Of a stretch of 64,000 bases of DNA, positions 17,908-26,223 are shown piece by piece. Position 1 is the stretch's first letter; each line of letters opens with the position of its first letter. The position numbers were made by a program, and so were the translations under genes. The notes beneath the pieces were generated by a model. That model had not been told where the DNA came from, did no database searches, and was given only the letters and a program-made list of their open reading frames with translations. Source of the DNA: DASRHY01 sp035650275 (lineage in GTDB: Bacteria; Actinomycetota; Actinomycetes; Propionibacteriales; Kribbellaceae); contig DASRHY010000196.1 of assembly GCA_035650275.1 (NCBI GenBank), forward strand, positions 1 through 64,000. Reading direction: 5' to 3'.

Positions 17908-19305
17908 ATGCTGCGCGCTGAGGTGCAGGTCGTCAACGTCGGGCTGCCGCTGTTCGCGGATGCGGTGCGGGAGCAGGGCAGGCCGGTCGAGCAGGTGGAC
18001 TGGCGGATCCCGGCCGGCGGCGACCTCGCCGTGGTGGCCGCGCTCACCCGGCTGTACGGCCCGGCGTCCGACCGGGTCGAGGCCGCGAACGCCGAGGTGC
18101 TTCGCCGGCTCGATGGTGCCAAGCCGCTACTGACCGACGTCCTGCCGGTGCGCGACGTCGTACCGGATGCCGGTGAGCGGACCCTGCTGCACTGCGGCCC
18201 GGCGATCGGCTGGGCCGACGTCTGCGACCCGTTGCGCCGGTCGATGCGGGCCGCGGTGGTGGCCGAGGGCTGGGCGGACGGACTGGACGAGGCGGACCGG
18301 TTGCTCGGCAGCGGCGGCGTCGCACTGGAGCCGGCGAACGAGCACGGCATGGTGGTGCCGATGGCCAGTGCGATCGGGCCGTCGGCACCGGCGTACGTGG
18401 TGGAGGACGCGGGCAGCGGGACTCGCGCGTTCGCGCCGGTCGGCCAGGGACCGGGGGAGGTCGCCTGGTTCGGCCGGGAGACACCGGCCGCGATCGAGCG
18501 GCTGCGGTTCCTGCGCGACGTGGCCGGGCCGGTGCTGGCGGAGATCGTGCACCGTAACGATCCGCTGGACGTGTTCGGGCTCGCCGCGCAGGGGATCCAG
18601 ATGGGTGACGACCTGCACCTGCGGACCCAGGCGACCACCAACTTGCTGGTGCGCGGCTGGCTGCCGGACCTGGTCGAGATCGGAGGTTCCGCGGGCGCGG
18701 CGACGGCCCGGTTCCTGGCTGGCAACCACCTGTTCTACCTGACTATCGCGATGGCGGCCGCGAAGACCCTGACTACCTGGGCGGAAAAGGTGCCGGAGGC
18801 AAGCATCGTGACGACGATGGCACGCAACGGTACGACGTTCGGGGTCCGGCTGGCCGGGTCCGAGCGCTGGTCCGTCGCCGCGGCACCGCCGGTCCAGGAG
18901 GCGATGTACAACCCGGGCCAGGGTCCGGACACCAGTGCGCCGGACATCGGCGACAGCGCCGTCCTGGAGCTGGTCGGGCTCGGTGGCGCGGCCGCGGCCG
19001 GGTCGCCCGCGGTCGCCGCGTTCGTGGGCGGCACGATGCGGGACGCCCGGCGCGCGACCGAGCAGATGGCCGAGATCTGTGTCGCGGAGAGCTCCCGGTT
19101 CACGCTGCCGGCGATGGACTTCCGCGGTACGCCGGTCGGGGTCGACGTCCGACGGGTGGTCGAGCTAGGCATCACCCCGAAGGTGACGACGGGGATCCTG
19201 CACAGCCACGACGGCAGCGGCCAGGTCGGCGCCGGGGTCGCGACCGCGCCGCCGGCCTGCTTCGTGGACGCGCTGCTGGACCTGGACCGACGGCTCAGCG
19301 GGTGA
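17908..19305 (+). CDS. allG: DUF1116 protein, oxamate carbamoyltransferase subunit AllG-like (YlbE)
   Basis: Cytosolic protein of 465 residues of the DUF1116/YlbE family. In E. coli this family is one of three subunits (AllF, AllG, AllH) that phosphorolyse oxalurate to oxamate and carbamoyl phosphate. Seen here: NVGLPLFADAVREQG at the start, LLHCGPAIGWADVCDP, EPANEHGMVVPMASAIGPSAP, AAQGIQMGDDLHLRTQATTN, AGNHLFYLTIAMAAAKT and a C-terminal GVDVRRVVELGITPKVTTGILH. Partner subunits are FdrA (convergent, 11-base overlap at the 3' ends) and the DUF2877 protein at 28.6 kb. Carbamoyl phosphate would be used by the carbamate kinase at 20.8 kb. The substrate here is not proven to be oxalurate. Confidence 0.85.
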   Translation: MLRAEVQVVNVGLPLFADAVREQGRPVEQVDWRIPAGGDLAVVAALTRLYGPASDRVEAANAEVLRRLDGAKPLLTDVLPVRDVVPDAGERTLLHCGPAIGWADVCDPLRRSMRAAVVAEGWADGLDEADRLLGSGGVALEPANEHGMVVPMASAIGPSAPAYVVEDAGSGTRAFAPVGQGPGEVAWFGRETPAAIERLRFLRDVAGPVLAEIVHRNDPLDVFGLAAQGIQMGDDLHLRTQATTNLLVRGWLPDLVEIGGSAGAATARFLAGNHLFYLTIAMAAAKTLTTWAEKVPEASIVTTMARNGTTFGVRLAGSERWSVAAAPPVQEAMYNPGQGPDTSAPDIGDSAVLELVGLGGAAAAGSPAVAAFVGGTMRDARRATEQMAEICVAESSRFTLPAMDFRGTPVGVDVRRVVELGITPKVTTGILHSHDGSGQVGAGVATAPPACFVDALLDLDRRLSG

Positions 19306-20788
19306 CGATCGCCGGGTCGCGCGCCGCGAGCGCGGCCGCCGCCAGCGCGGCCCGGGCCGCGGTCTGGGTGACCAGGCAGCCCGCGTCGCGCAGCACCTGC
19401 CGCTGGGCCTGCAGGTCCTGCGGGTCTTGGTCGGTGCCGAGGACGTACGCGACCACCTGCGGACCGTCGTCCCGCATCACCTCGGCGCACACCGGTGCCA
19501 GCGCGCCGCCGGGGTCGCGGTGTGCGCCGAGCCCGAGGACGACGTCCAGCAGCACGACGGCGACCTGTGGGTCGGCGCCGTGCTCGCGGAGCAGCTCGAT
19601 CCGCGCCTCGGGGTCGATCATCGGGTGCGGGCGGCCCGCGGTGTACTCCTCCTCGCCGAGGTCCAGGCACAGGTGGCCGCCGGCCGGGAACGGCGGGCCC
19701 AGCGATGGGTCCAGCGGCGCGTTCGAGTACACCGACCCGAGCAGCCCGGACAGTACGAACTGCGCCTCGTAGCACAGCGTGCCGCCGGAGTAGAGGCCGC
19801 GGACCAGGCGGCGGTCGTCACCCAGCCGGCGGATCGCGCCGCGCACCCGCTCCTCGAGGTCACCGACCAGGTCGGGGTGTGGCAGGCCGAGCAGGTCGAG
19901 CGTGTCGAGCACACCCGCTTCCAGCGTCGACGTACCGGGGAGCGCGGTGGCGAGCGGGGTGTCGCCGGCGGCCCCGGCCACGGCGCGGGCCACCTCGGGA
20001 TCAGGCGGTTTGGACACCAGCAGGATCACGTCGGTGTCGTCGTCCTCGCGTAGCGCCGCGACCGCCCGCAGCGCCATCCGGCCGCCGACCGCCGCGGTGA
20101 GGTCGCGGCCGCCCAGCCCGATCACCGCGGACACCCCGGCTCCCCAGCGGTCCAGCAGGCTCATCGCCTCCTGGGCACCGGTGCCGGCCGCCGCCACCAC
20201 ACCGACCCGGCCGGGCTTGACCACGTTGGCGAAACCGAGGCCGGTGCCGCCGAGCATCGCGGTCCCCGCGCCCGGCCCCATCACCAGGCGGCCGAGCGCC
20301 GCGGCCCGGTCCTTGAGCCAGATCTCCTGCTCGACCGGCACGTTGTCGCTGAACAGCAGTACGTCCAGGCCGGCGGTCAGCGCCTTGTGCGCCTCCAGCG
20401 CGGCGTAGTCGCCGGGGACCGAGATCACCGCGACCGTGCTGCCGGGTTGCCGTGCCACCGCTCGTTCCAGCGTGCGAGCGGACTCGACGCGGTCCTCACC
20501 GGACGCGGCGCGGGGGGCGAACAGCGCCGCGTCACCGGCCTGCAGGGCGGCGTCGACGGAGTCACCGTCGGTCGCCCGGACCGCGAGGACCAGGTCGTTG
20601 GCGCCGACCTCGTTCAGTGCCTCGTCGGCGAACCCCTCGCCGCGCAGCGTCTCGACGTTGGCCGGGGTGCCCATCGCGGCCGCCGCCCAGTCCACTCCCG
20701 GCGCGGCCCGCATCGCCCTGGTCCCGGCCAGCTGGAGCACCGAGTCGACGTAGCTGTCGCCGACCACCCGTACCCCGGTCGCGGTCAC
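19295..20788 (-). CDS. fdrA: FdrA family protein, AllF-like subunit
   Basis: Protein of 497 residues built like an acyl-CoA synthetase/ATP-citrate lyase alpha unit: ANVVKPGRVGVVAAAGTGAQEAMSLL (nucleotide-binding fold) and SAVIGLGGRDLTAAVGG in the centre, ending in a flavodoxin-like part with a YSGGTLCYEAQ motif. The first about 110 residues are the FdrA-specific region. FdrA/AllF pairs with AllG and AllH in carbamoyl transfer. It is translationally coupled to the upstream carbamate kinase (ATGA overlap 20785-20788), so that carbamoyl transfer and ATP recovery are expressed together. The succinyl-CoA synthetase relationship is by fold only. Confidence 0.85.
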   Translation of the reverse strand: MTATGVRVVGDSYVDSVLQLAGTRAMRAAPGVDWAAAAMGTPANVETLRGEGFADEALNEVGANDLVLAVRATDGDSVDAALQAGDAALFAPRAASGEDRVESARTLERAVARQPGSTVAVISVPGDYAALEAHKALTAGLDVLLFSDNVPVEQEIWLKDRAAALGRLVMGPGAGTAMLGGTGLGFANVVKPGRVGVVAAAGTGAQEAMSLLDRWGAGVSAVIGLGGRDLTAAVGGRMALRAVAALREDDDTDVILLVSKPPDPEVARAVAGAAGDTPLATALPGTSTLEAGVLDTLDLLGLPHPDLVGDLEERVRGAIRRLGDDRRLVRGLYSGGTLCYEAQFVLSGLLGSVYSNAPLDPSLGPPFPAGGHLCLDLGEEEYTAGRPHPMIDPEARIELLREHGADPQVAVVLLDVVLGLGAHRDPGGALAPVCAEVMRDDGPQVVAYVLGTDQDPQDLQAQRQVLRDAGCLVTQTAARAALAAAALAARDPAIVTR

Positions 20789-21747
20789 CGTGCCGCCTCG
20801 ACGTCGCGGACCGACGCGACCATCCGGGTGCCGCCCGGGCCGTTGCCCAGGGCATCGAGCGCACCGTCCGGCGTGCTGACCACCACGGTTCGGCCGCCGG
20901 AGCGCAGAAACCGGATTCCGGCCCGGACCTTCGGCCCCATGCTGCCCTCCGGGAACTGCCCCTCGGACAGGTACCGCTCCGCCTCGTCGACCGACAGCTC
21001 CGACAGGGCCCGCGCGTTCGGCGTACCGAAGTCGAGCGCGACGTGCGGCACTCCGGTGAGCAGGACCAGTGCCTCGGCCCCGAGCGAGGTCGCCAGGACC
21101 TGTGCCGCGTAGTCCTTGTCCACCACCGCGTCGACGCCGCGGTAGCCCTGCTCGCCGGGCACCACCGCGACGCCCCCACCGCCGGCGGCGATCACCAGCG
21201 TGCCGCCGTCCACCAGGGCGCGCAGGGTGGCCGCCTCCAGGATCTCGAGCGGCTCCGGCGACGGCACCACCCGGCGGTACCCGCGACCGGAGTCCTCGGT
21301 CATCAGCCAGCCCCTGGCCAGTGCCAGCCGGCGGGCCTCCGCCTCGGTGAAGAACGGCCCGATCGGCTTGTGCGGCACGCTGAAGTCGGGGTCGTCCAGC
21401 GAAACCACGACATGCGTGACCAGCGCGGCGATCTCGGGCCGGGCCGGACCCGACGTGCGGTGCAGCGCCATCGTGATCATGCTGCCGAGCTGGCCCTGGG
21501 TCATCGCATCCAGGCAGAACAGCGGCTGCGGTGGTACCAGCGCGGCCCCCTCCTCCTGCTGGATCGCCAGGTTGCCGATCTGCGGGCCGTTGCCGTGCAC
21601 CAGGACCACGTTCCAGCCGGCCTGGCGGATCGACCAGACGGCCGCGGCCATCGCGCTCGCATGCTCGTCCTGCTCAGCATGGGTGCCGGTCTCGCCGGGC
21701 CCGACGAACGCGTTGCCGCCGAGTGCTACGACTGCGGTTCTGGCCAT
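20785..21747 (-). CDS. Carbamate kinase (AllK/ArcC-like)
   Basis: Amino-acid-kinase-fold enzyme of 320 residues, full length, transferring phosphate from carbamoyl phosphate to ADP and releasing carbamate. Signatures: MARTAVVALGGNAFVGPGE at the N-terminus, VLVHGNGPQIGNLAIQQE, SMGPKVRAGIRFL, LVIAAGGGGVAVV and VDKDYAAQVLATSLGAEALVLLTGVPHV. ATG 21747 lies 24 bases after the transcription start predicted from the ACTATAGT site. Operon order kinase-fdrA. ArgF/ArcA genes are not present, so this kinase most likely serves the AllFGH-type enzyme and not arginine fermentation. Confidence 0.92.
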   Translation of the reverse strand: MARTAVVALGGNAFVGPGETGTHAEQDEHASAMAAAVWSIRQAGWNVVLVHGNGPQIGNLAIQQEEGAALVPPQPLFCLDAMTQGQLGSMITMALHRTSGPARPEIAALVTHVVVSLDDPDFSVPHKPIGPFFTEAEARRLALARGWLMTEDSGRGYRRVVPSPEPLEILEAATLRALVDGGTLVIAAGGGGVAVVPGEQGYRGVDAVVDKDYAAQVLATSLGAEALVLLTGVPHVALDFGTPNARALSELSVDEAERYLSEGQFPEGSMGPKVRAGIRFLRSGGRTVVVSTPDGALDALGNGPGGTRMVASVRDVEAAR

Positions 21748-21774
21748 CTGCCGCCCACCATCCGAAGTAAGACG

Positions 21775-21788
21775 TCTACTATAGTGGA
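21775..21788 (-). promoter_or_regulatory. ACTATAGT palindrome (site 2), promoter of carbamate kinase-fdrA
   Basis: TCTACTATAGTGGA, 12 of 14 bases in common with the perfect site at 23175. On the minus strand TATAGT is a -10 hexamer with the predicted start near 21771. It lies in the 47-base gap between the OsmC gene end and the kinase start. Confidence 0.7.
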
Positions 21789-21794
21789 TGGACG

Positions 21795-22187
21795 TCACGG
21801 CTTGGTCCGTACCTCCAGAGTCGGCGGCTGGAGCAGCGAGTTGCTCACGTAGCAGACTCGTTCGGCCGCTCTGAGCAAGTGCTCGAACTCGGCCGGCAGC
21901 GGGTCGCAGCTGACGGTCACGACGACCTCGGCGAACCGCAGCCCGTCGTACACGCCGGTGGTGCTGACCTGGAGGTCGCCGAGCCCGATGCCACGCTTCT
22001 TCGCCGCCCACGCGATCGACAGCACGAAGCAGGACGCGATCGAGGCGAGGAACAGGTCGGTCGGCTGCGGGCCGGTATCGGTGCCGCCGGACTGTTCGGG
22101 CTCGTCCACGGTGAGCTGGAACCGGCCCGCCTGGACGGTGCAGCGCAGGCCGCCCTCCCAGAGCGCGTCGACGGTTCGGCCGGTCAT
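21795..22187 (-). CDS. OsmC-family protein
   Basis: Protein of 130 residues with the OsmC/Ohr fold: GLRCTVQAGRFQLTVDEPEQSGGTDTGPQPTDLF then LASIASCFVLSIAWAAKKRGI, where Cys53 or so is the first redox cysteine. The second cysteine of the family appears in VTVSCDPLP or ERVCYVSN. OsmC-like proteins reduce organic peroxides or act as thiol-handling enzymes. The gene overlaps the AIR-synthase-like gene by four bases and is its downstream partner. Membership of the cluster suggests protection of, or exchange with, a thiol or sulfonate intermediate; this is inference. Confidence 0.82.
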   Translation of the reverse strand: MTGRTVDALWEGGLRCTVQAGRFQLTVDEPEQSGGTDTGPQPTDLFLASIASCFVLSIAWAAKKRGIGLGDLQVSTTGVYDGLRFAEVVVTVSCDPLPAEFEHLLRAAERVCYVSNSLLQPPTLEVRTKP

Positions 22188-23164
22188 CGTACGGCCAGCC
22201 GGGTCGCGGGCTCGTCGACCACACTCAGCGCGGTCCGGGCCCGGCCGGCCAGCGACAGCGACACCGTGCCGCTGTCGTCGATCCGGCCGACCGCGGCCGC
22301 GGGCAGGCCGCGGCGCGTGAACGGTTCGATGCACTCGTCCTCCCGGCCCGGCGGCGTGCAGAGCAGGAACCCGAAGCTCGGGAAGCAGGTCACCCAGTCC
22401 GCGACCGGTACGTCGTCCGGCCGCGGCAGCCGGTCCAGGTCCACCGAGGCGCCGAGCCCGCTCCACTCCAGCAGCATCGCCAGCGAGCCGGCCAGGCCGG
22501 CCATGCTGATGTCCTTGGCGGCGACACAGGCGCCGGAGTCCGCGACCTGCGCCAGCGTCCGGACGTCACCGGCGCAGTCGCGGCCGCGCTGCTCGAACGC
22601 GGCGTAGAACGGGAAGTCGGACCGCATCGCTCCGCCGAGCGCGCACGCCACGACCAGGCTCTGGCCGGACCGGACCCGGGTCACCGACAGCACCTCGCGG
22701 GCGGTGCCGACCGCGAACGCGGACAGTGCCGGCGGTCCGTCGTACGGGGTCAGGTGCCCGCCGAGGATGGGCACGTCGTACAACTCGCCGGCGTGCCGCA
22801 GCCCGGACAGGATCGCCCGCGCGTCACTCTCCCGGGCGGCGATCGTGTTGACGATCCCGAGCGGTACGCCGCCGGTGGCGGCCACGTCGTTCACGTTGGT
22901 GAGCACCGCGGCGATGCCGGCGCCGTACGGGTCGGCCTGTACGAACGGCGGCAGCAGCGCCTCCCCGCAGGCGACCACCTTCCCGCCGGGGAAGCCGGGA
23001 GCGTCGACCGCGGCGGCGTCGTCGCCGGGACCGGTCAGCCAGTCGGAGGGCCCGAGCACTTCGGTCACCAGGCCGATCGCGGACTTGTTCCACAGTCCGG
23101 GGTGGGAGCGGATCGCGTCGACGACCCGGTCCAGCTCGGTCGCCATGGCGGGTGCAGCGTCCAT
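22184..23164 (-). CDS. AIR-synthase-like (PurM fold) protein of the Sll0787/NitF family
   Basis: Protein of 326 residues with the PurM/ThiL/SelD ATP-binding fold: LTGPGDDAAAVDAPGFPGGKVVA at the N-terminal nucleotide site, GIAAVLTNVNDVAATGGVPLGIVNTI, VPILGGHLTPYDG, and a C-terminal CFPSFGFLLCTPPGRED. This is the AIR-synthase-like component of Nit1C clusters (sll0787, NitF), presumably activating a carbonyl oxygen with ATP. It starts at ATG 23164 with AGGGAGG, directly beside the ACTATAGT palindrome, and is coupled to OsmC. The other Nit1C genes lie 9-12 kb away in the same cluster. Confidence 0.8.
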   Translation of the reverse strand: MDAAPAMATELDRVVDAIRSHPGLWNKSAIGLVTEVLGPSDWLTGPGDDAAAVDAPGFPGGKVVACGEALLPPFVQADPYGAGIAAVLTNVNDVAATGGVPLGIVNTIAARESDARAILSGLRHAGELYDVPILGGHLTPYDGPPALSAFAVGTAREVLSVTRVRSGQSLVVACALGGAMRSDFPFYAAFEQRGRDCAGDVRTLAQVADSGACVAAKDISMAGLAGSLAMLLEWSGLGASVDLDRLPRPDDVPVADWVTCFPSFGFLLCTPPGREDECIEPFTRRGLPAAAVGRIDDSGTVSLSLAGRARTALSVVDEPATRLAVR

Positions 23165-23174
23165 CGCGCCTCCC

Positions 23175-23188
23175 TCTACTATAGTAGA
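23175..23188. promoter_or_regulatory. ACTATAGT palindrome (site 3), divergent promoter
   Basis: TCTACTATAGTAGA is a perfect 14-base palindrome between the AIR-synthase-like gene (minus) and the ComA-like operon (plus). It offers TATAGT as -10 on both strands. A partial copy ACTATAT follows at 23191-23197. Best example of the cluster-wide motif. Confidence 0.8.
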
Positions 23189-23217
23189 CGACTATATCGG
23201 ATTCGACTTACGATGGC

Positions 23218-23997
23218 GTGGTGCTCCCAGGCTTCCTGGACCTCCCCGAACGCCCGGTGAAACCACGCACCGATGGTCTCACCCACGTGCTGGACAAGGG
23301 CGTCTCCGCACCGGCCGCCGAGGCCGTGCTGGCCGCGAGCGGCGAGTTCATCGACATCTGGAAGATCGGCTGGGGCACCGCCTACGTCGACCGCGCGCTG
23401 TCCGCCAAGCTCGCGATGCTGGCCGAGAACGACATCACCGCCTGCCTCGGTGGCACGCTGCTCGAGCTGGCCTGGATGCAGGGCCGGACCGCCGAGCTGT
23501 TCGCCTGGGCCGGTGCGATCGGCTGCCCGTCGGTCGAGGTGTCCCGCGGCACCGCGGAGATGTCCGCGGACCAGAAACAGCGGCTGGTCGAGGCCGCGGC
23601 CGAGCACTTCATCGTGTATGCCGAGGTCGGCTCGAAGCGGCCGGACGACGTGATGAGCCCGGACCTGTGGGCCCGCGAGGCGGCTGCCGACCTGGCGGCC
23701 GGTGCCGCGATGGTCGTGGCGGAGGGCCGGGAGAGCGGCACCGTCGGCATCTACCGCGAGGACGGCACGGTGCGGACCGAGATCGTCGATGCCCTGGTGT
23801 CGGCCGTCGGCCTGGGCGCGGTGCTGTTCGAGGCGCCGCACAAGGCCCAGCAGGCCTGGTTCGTCCGCACCCTCGGGCCGGCCGTGAACCTCGGCAACGT
23901 CGCGCTGGACGAGGCGGTGTCCACCGAGACGCTACGGCTCGGGCTGCGGTCCGACACCGCCGGAGTCGCCGGGGTCCCGGCGGAGCAGCAGCGCTGA
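23218..23997 (+). CDS. Phosphosulfolactate synthase (ComA/XcbB-like)
   Basis: TIM-barrel enzyme of 259 residues adding sulfite to phosphoenolpyruvate to give phosphosulfolactate, the first committed step of coenzyme M synthesis. Visible signatures: FLDLPERPVKPRTDGLTHVL at the start, DIWKIGWGTAYV (lysine of the PEP site), ACLGGTLLELAW, CPSVEVSRGTAEMS, YAEVGSKRPDD and MVVAEGRESGTVGIY. Length matches ComA. GTG 23218 is the assigned start. It heads an operon with an unknown protein, two aspartase/fumarase-type lyases and a PLP enzyme, the same enzyme families as the bacterial Xcb coenzyme M pathway. Regulated from the palindrome at 23175. Confidence 0.9.
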   Translation: MVLPGFLDLPERPVKPRTDGLTHVLDKGVSAPAAEAVLAASGEFIDIWKIGWGTAYVDRALSAKLAMLAENDITACLGGTLLELAWMQGRTAELFAWAGAIGCPSVEVSRGTAEMSADQKQRLVEAAAEHFIVYAEVGSKRPDDVMSPDLWAREAAADLAAGAAMVVAEGRESGTVGIYREDGTVRTEIVDALVSAVGLGAVLFEAPHKAQQAWFVRTLGPAVNLGNVALDEAVSTETLRLGLRSDTAGVAGVPAEQQR

Positions 23998-24001
23998 GCC
24001 G

Positions 24002-24898
24002 ATGGCGAACATGGTGCCCGGCCAGTACCGCGGCGTCGCGGTCGCGCCGGCCGGTCCTGGGCTGGATCGCGGGCTGAGCGCCGAGGCGCTGCGGGCGCAC
24101 TTCACCGGCCGGGAGGCGTACCGGCGGACGCGATTCATCGTCGTCCGGGCCGCTGCGGCGACCGCACTGGTCCGGGTGGTCAAGGCGTCCGAAGAACCGC
24201 TGTTCTCGCCGATCGTCGCGGTCGACGTGCTCGCGGGTCCGGACGACTGCGCGTTCGTGCACGAGCCGGCCGCTGACACCGCGGTGCCGTCGGCGCTGGC
24301 TGAGGTGGCCCGGGAGCGGGCGCCGTCCGCGCGGGCCGTGGTCGTGCAGGGCCGGTACGAGCACGTGAGCTTCATCGTCGAGCCGCGGCCGGTGCGGATC
24401 CGGGTCCGCGAGGTGGTACCGCCGACACCGGCCAAGCTGTTCGACCAGGCCAGCCGGGTGCTCGCGACGGCCGAGGACCTGCCGCCGGTGCAGCTGGTAC
24501 CTGAGCTGGTCGAGCTGCCGGACCTGGCCGCGGCACACCCGGCCGCACACTACCTGCTGCCCTGCCGGGGGTCCGGTACCGCGATCGCCGGTGCGGCCGC
24601 GTCGTACCTGGACGAGCGCCCCGAGCGGCAGTCGTGGACGCTGCTCGGCTGCGCCCGGTCGCAACAGATCCACCACTGGTTCTATGGCGAGGACGCGCCG
24701 GCGGTCGACCTGTGCCCGTTGCGGACCGCGGCGCTGCACGGCGACGACCTGCTGCTGACCAAGTGCTGCCTGCGCGAGGACGGCCTGGAGCAGGGCGACG
24801 GCTGGGTGTCGGTGCCCTGGGGGTCGTCGCTGGACCAGGTCCGGCAGGCGCTCGGCGTACTGGCGCGGCAACGGGAGCCGTCGTGGGCACGCGTCTGA
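24002..24898 (+). CDS. Unknown protein, second gene of the coenzyme-M-like operon
   Basis: Protein of 298 residues that I cannot place in a characterised family. The first 150 residues are alpha/beta (RFIVVRAAAATALVRVV, PIVAVDVLAGPDDCAFVHEP, AVVVQGRYEHVSFIVEP). The second half carries conserved-looking cysteines and histidines in LLPCRGSGTAIAG, LLGCARSQQIHHWFYGE, VDLCPLR and LTKCCLRED, which could make a metal or redox site. Four bases separate it from the ComA-like gene and its end overlaps the next gene by 16 bases, so it belongs to the pathway. It is a candidate for a step not covered by the recognisable enzymes, such as decarboxylation or reduction. Confidence 0.75.
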   Translation: MANMVPGQYRGVAVAPAGPGLDRGLSAEALRAHFTGREAYRRTRFIVVRAAAATALVRVVKASEEPLFSPIVAVDVLAGPDDCAFVHEPAADTAVPSALAEVARERAPSARAVVVQGRYEHVSFIVEPRPVRIRVREVVPPTPAKLFDQASRVLATAEDLPPVQLVPELVELPDLAAAHPAAHYLLPCRGSGTAIAGAAASYLDERPERQSWTLLGCARSQQIHHWFYGEDAPAVDLCPLRTAALHGDDLLLTKCCLREDGLEQGDGWVSVPWGSSLDQVRQALGVLARQREPSWARV

Positions 24899-26223
24899 GC
24901 GACTCGCCGATGTACGCCCACCTGTGGGGTACGCCGGAGCTGGAGCAGATCTTCTCCGAGGAGGCGCGGCTACAGACCTGGCTGGACATCCTGGTCGTCC
25001 TGGCCCGATCGCAGGCCACACTCGGGATCATCCCGGCCGAGGCGGCGGAGCAGATCGCCGGCCGGGCCAGGGTGCCGCTGCTCGACCTGGCCTTCGTGGC
25101 CGAACGGACCCGCACCACCGGGCACTCCACGCTCGGGCTGATCCAGGGACTGGAGCAGGTGCTCGGCGAGCGGGCCCGGGAGTACGTGTACTTCGGCGCC
25201 ACCGTGCAGGACCTCACCGACACCTGGTTCGGGCTGGTGATGCGCGACGTCGGCGCGATCGTCTGGCGCGACCTGTGCGCGATCGAGACCACCCTGCTCG
25301 ACCTGGCGGAACGACACCGCGACACCGTGATGGCCGGCCGGACGCACGGGCAGCCCGGGGCGCCGGTCACGTTCGGCTGGAAGGCCGCGTCCTGGGCGGA
25401 CGAGCTGTACCGGCACCGCGAGCGGCTCCGGCAGGGCCGGCCGCGATGGGCGGTCGGGCAGCTCGCCGGTGCGGTCGGCTCGCTGGCCTTCTTCGGTGCC
25501 GCCGGGCCCGGGCTGCGGGCGTCGTACTGCGCGGCGCTCGGGCTGGCCGACCCCGGCATCTCCTGGCTCACCGCCCGGGACCGGGTCGCCGAGTTCGGGC
25601 AGCTGCTGGCCGCGGTCTGCGCGACGCTCGGCCGGATCGGCACCGAGGTGTACGAGCTGCAGCGGCCTGAGATCGGTGAGCTGCGCGAACCCGTGACCGG
25701 CCAGGGCGTCGGCAGCATCACGATGCCGCACAAGCGGAACCCGGAGATCGCCGAGCATCTGGACACGCTGGCCCGGCTGGCCCGGTCGTCGGCCGGCGTG
25801 CTGCTGGAGTCGATGGTCGGCCAGCACGAGCGGGACGGCCGGGCGTGGAAGGCGGAGTGGCTGGCGCTTCCCGAGGTGTGCCTGCTCACCGGCGCGTCGC
25901 TGCGGTTCGGCCGCCGGCTGCTGGACGGGCTGGAGGTGGATGCGGCCGCGATGCAGCGCAACGCACGCGGGCTCGGTTCGGAGCAGGTGCTGGCGGGGCT
26001 GGCCGGGCAGCTGGGCAAGCACAGGGCGCAGCGGCTGCTGCAGCAGGTGCTGGCCTCGGCGTCCCCCGACGAGCTGCCGGCCCGGCTGGAAGGGCTGGGC
26101 GTGGCGGAGGCCGCCCAGGTACGGTCCTGGCTGGACCGGGACGTGGTCGAGGTGACCCGGCTGATGGTGGACCACGTGGTGAGCCGCGGCCGGGCCTCCC
26201 TGGCGGAACGGCCGGCCTGGTGA
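24883..26223 (+). CDS. Aspartase/fumarase-superfamily lyase (XcbC/XcbD-like), first copy
   Basis: Enzyme of 446 residues of the fumarase/adenylosuccinate lyase superfamily. Seen: AERTRTTGHSTLGLIQGLEQ, YVYFGATVQDLTDTWFGL, AGRTHGQPGAPVTFGWKAA (conserved His region) and the C3 signature GSITMPHKRNPEIAEHL at about 277-293 with the mobile catalytic serine. It resembles adenylosuccinate lyase and carboxymuconate cycloisomerase more than ArgH. In Xanthobacter coenzyme M synthesis one such enzyme eliminates phosphate from phosphosulfolactate. GTG 24883 is chosen (frame opens much earlier but only this part is homologous). Coupled to the PLP gene by a GTGA overlap. Confidence 0.82.
   Translation: MGTRLSDSPMYAHLWGTPELEQIFSEEARLQTWLDILVVLARSQATLGIIPAEAAEQIAGRARVPLLDLAFVAERTRTTGHSTLGLIQGLEQVLGERAREYVYFGATVQDLTDTWFGLVMRDVGAIVWRDLCAIETTLLDLAERHRDTVMAGRTHGQPGAPVTFGWKAASWADELYRHRERLRQGRPRWAVGQLAGAVGSLAFFGAAGPGLRASYCAALGLADPGISWLTARDRVAEFGQLLAAVCATLGRIGTEVYELQRPEIGELREPVTGQGVGSITMPHKRNPEIAEHLDTLARLARSSAGVLLESMVGQHERDGRAWKAEWLALPEVCLLTGASLRFGRRLLDGLEVDAAAMQRNARGLGSEQVLAGLAGQLGKHRAQRLLQQVLASASPDELPARLEGLGVAEAAQVRSWLDRDVVEVTRLMVDHVVSRGRASLAERPAW

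Noticed and set aside
17908..21747. Arginine deiminase-type fermentation as the role of the carbamate kinase
   Set aside because: No arcA or arcB homologue is present; the adjacent genes are FdrA and DUF1116, pointing to AllFGH chemistry.
23178..23185. ACTATAGT read as no more than a bidirectional -10 element
   Set aside because: Kept as an alternative but not favoured: the flanking bases TCT/AGA are also shared between sites and extra half sites occur at helical spacing, which a bare -10 would not need.
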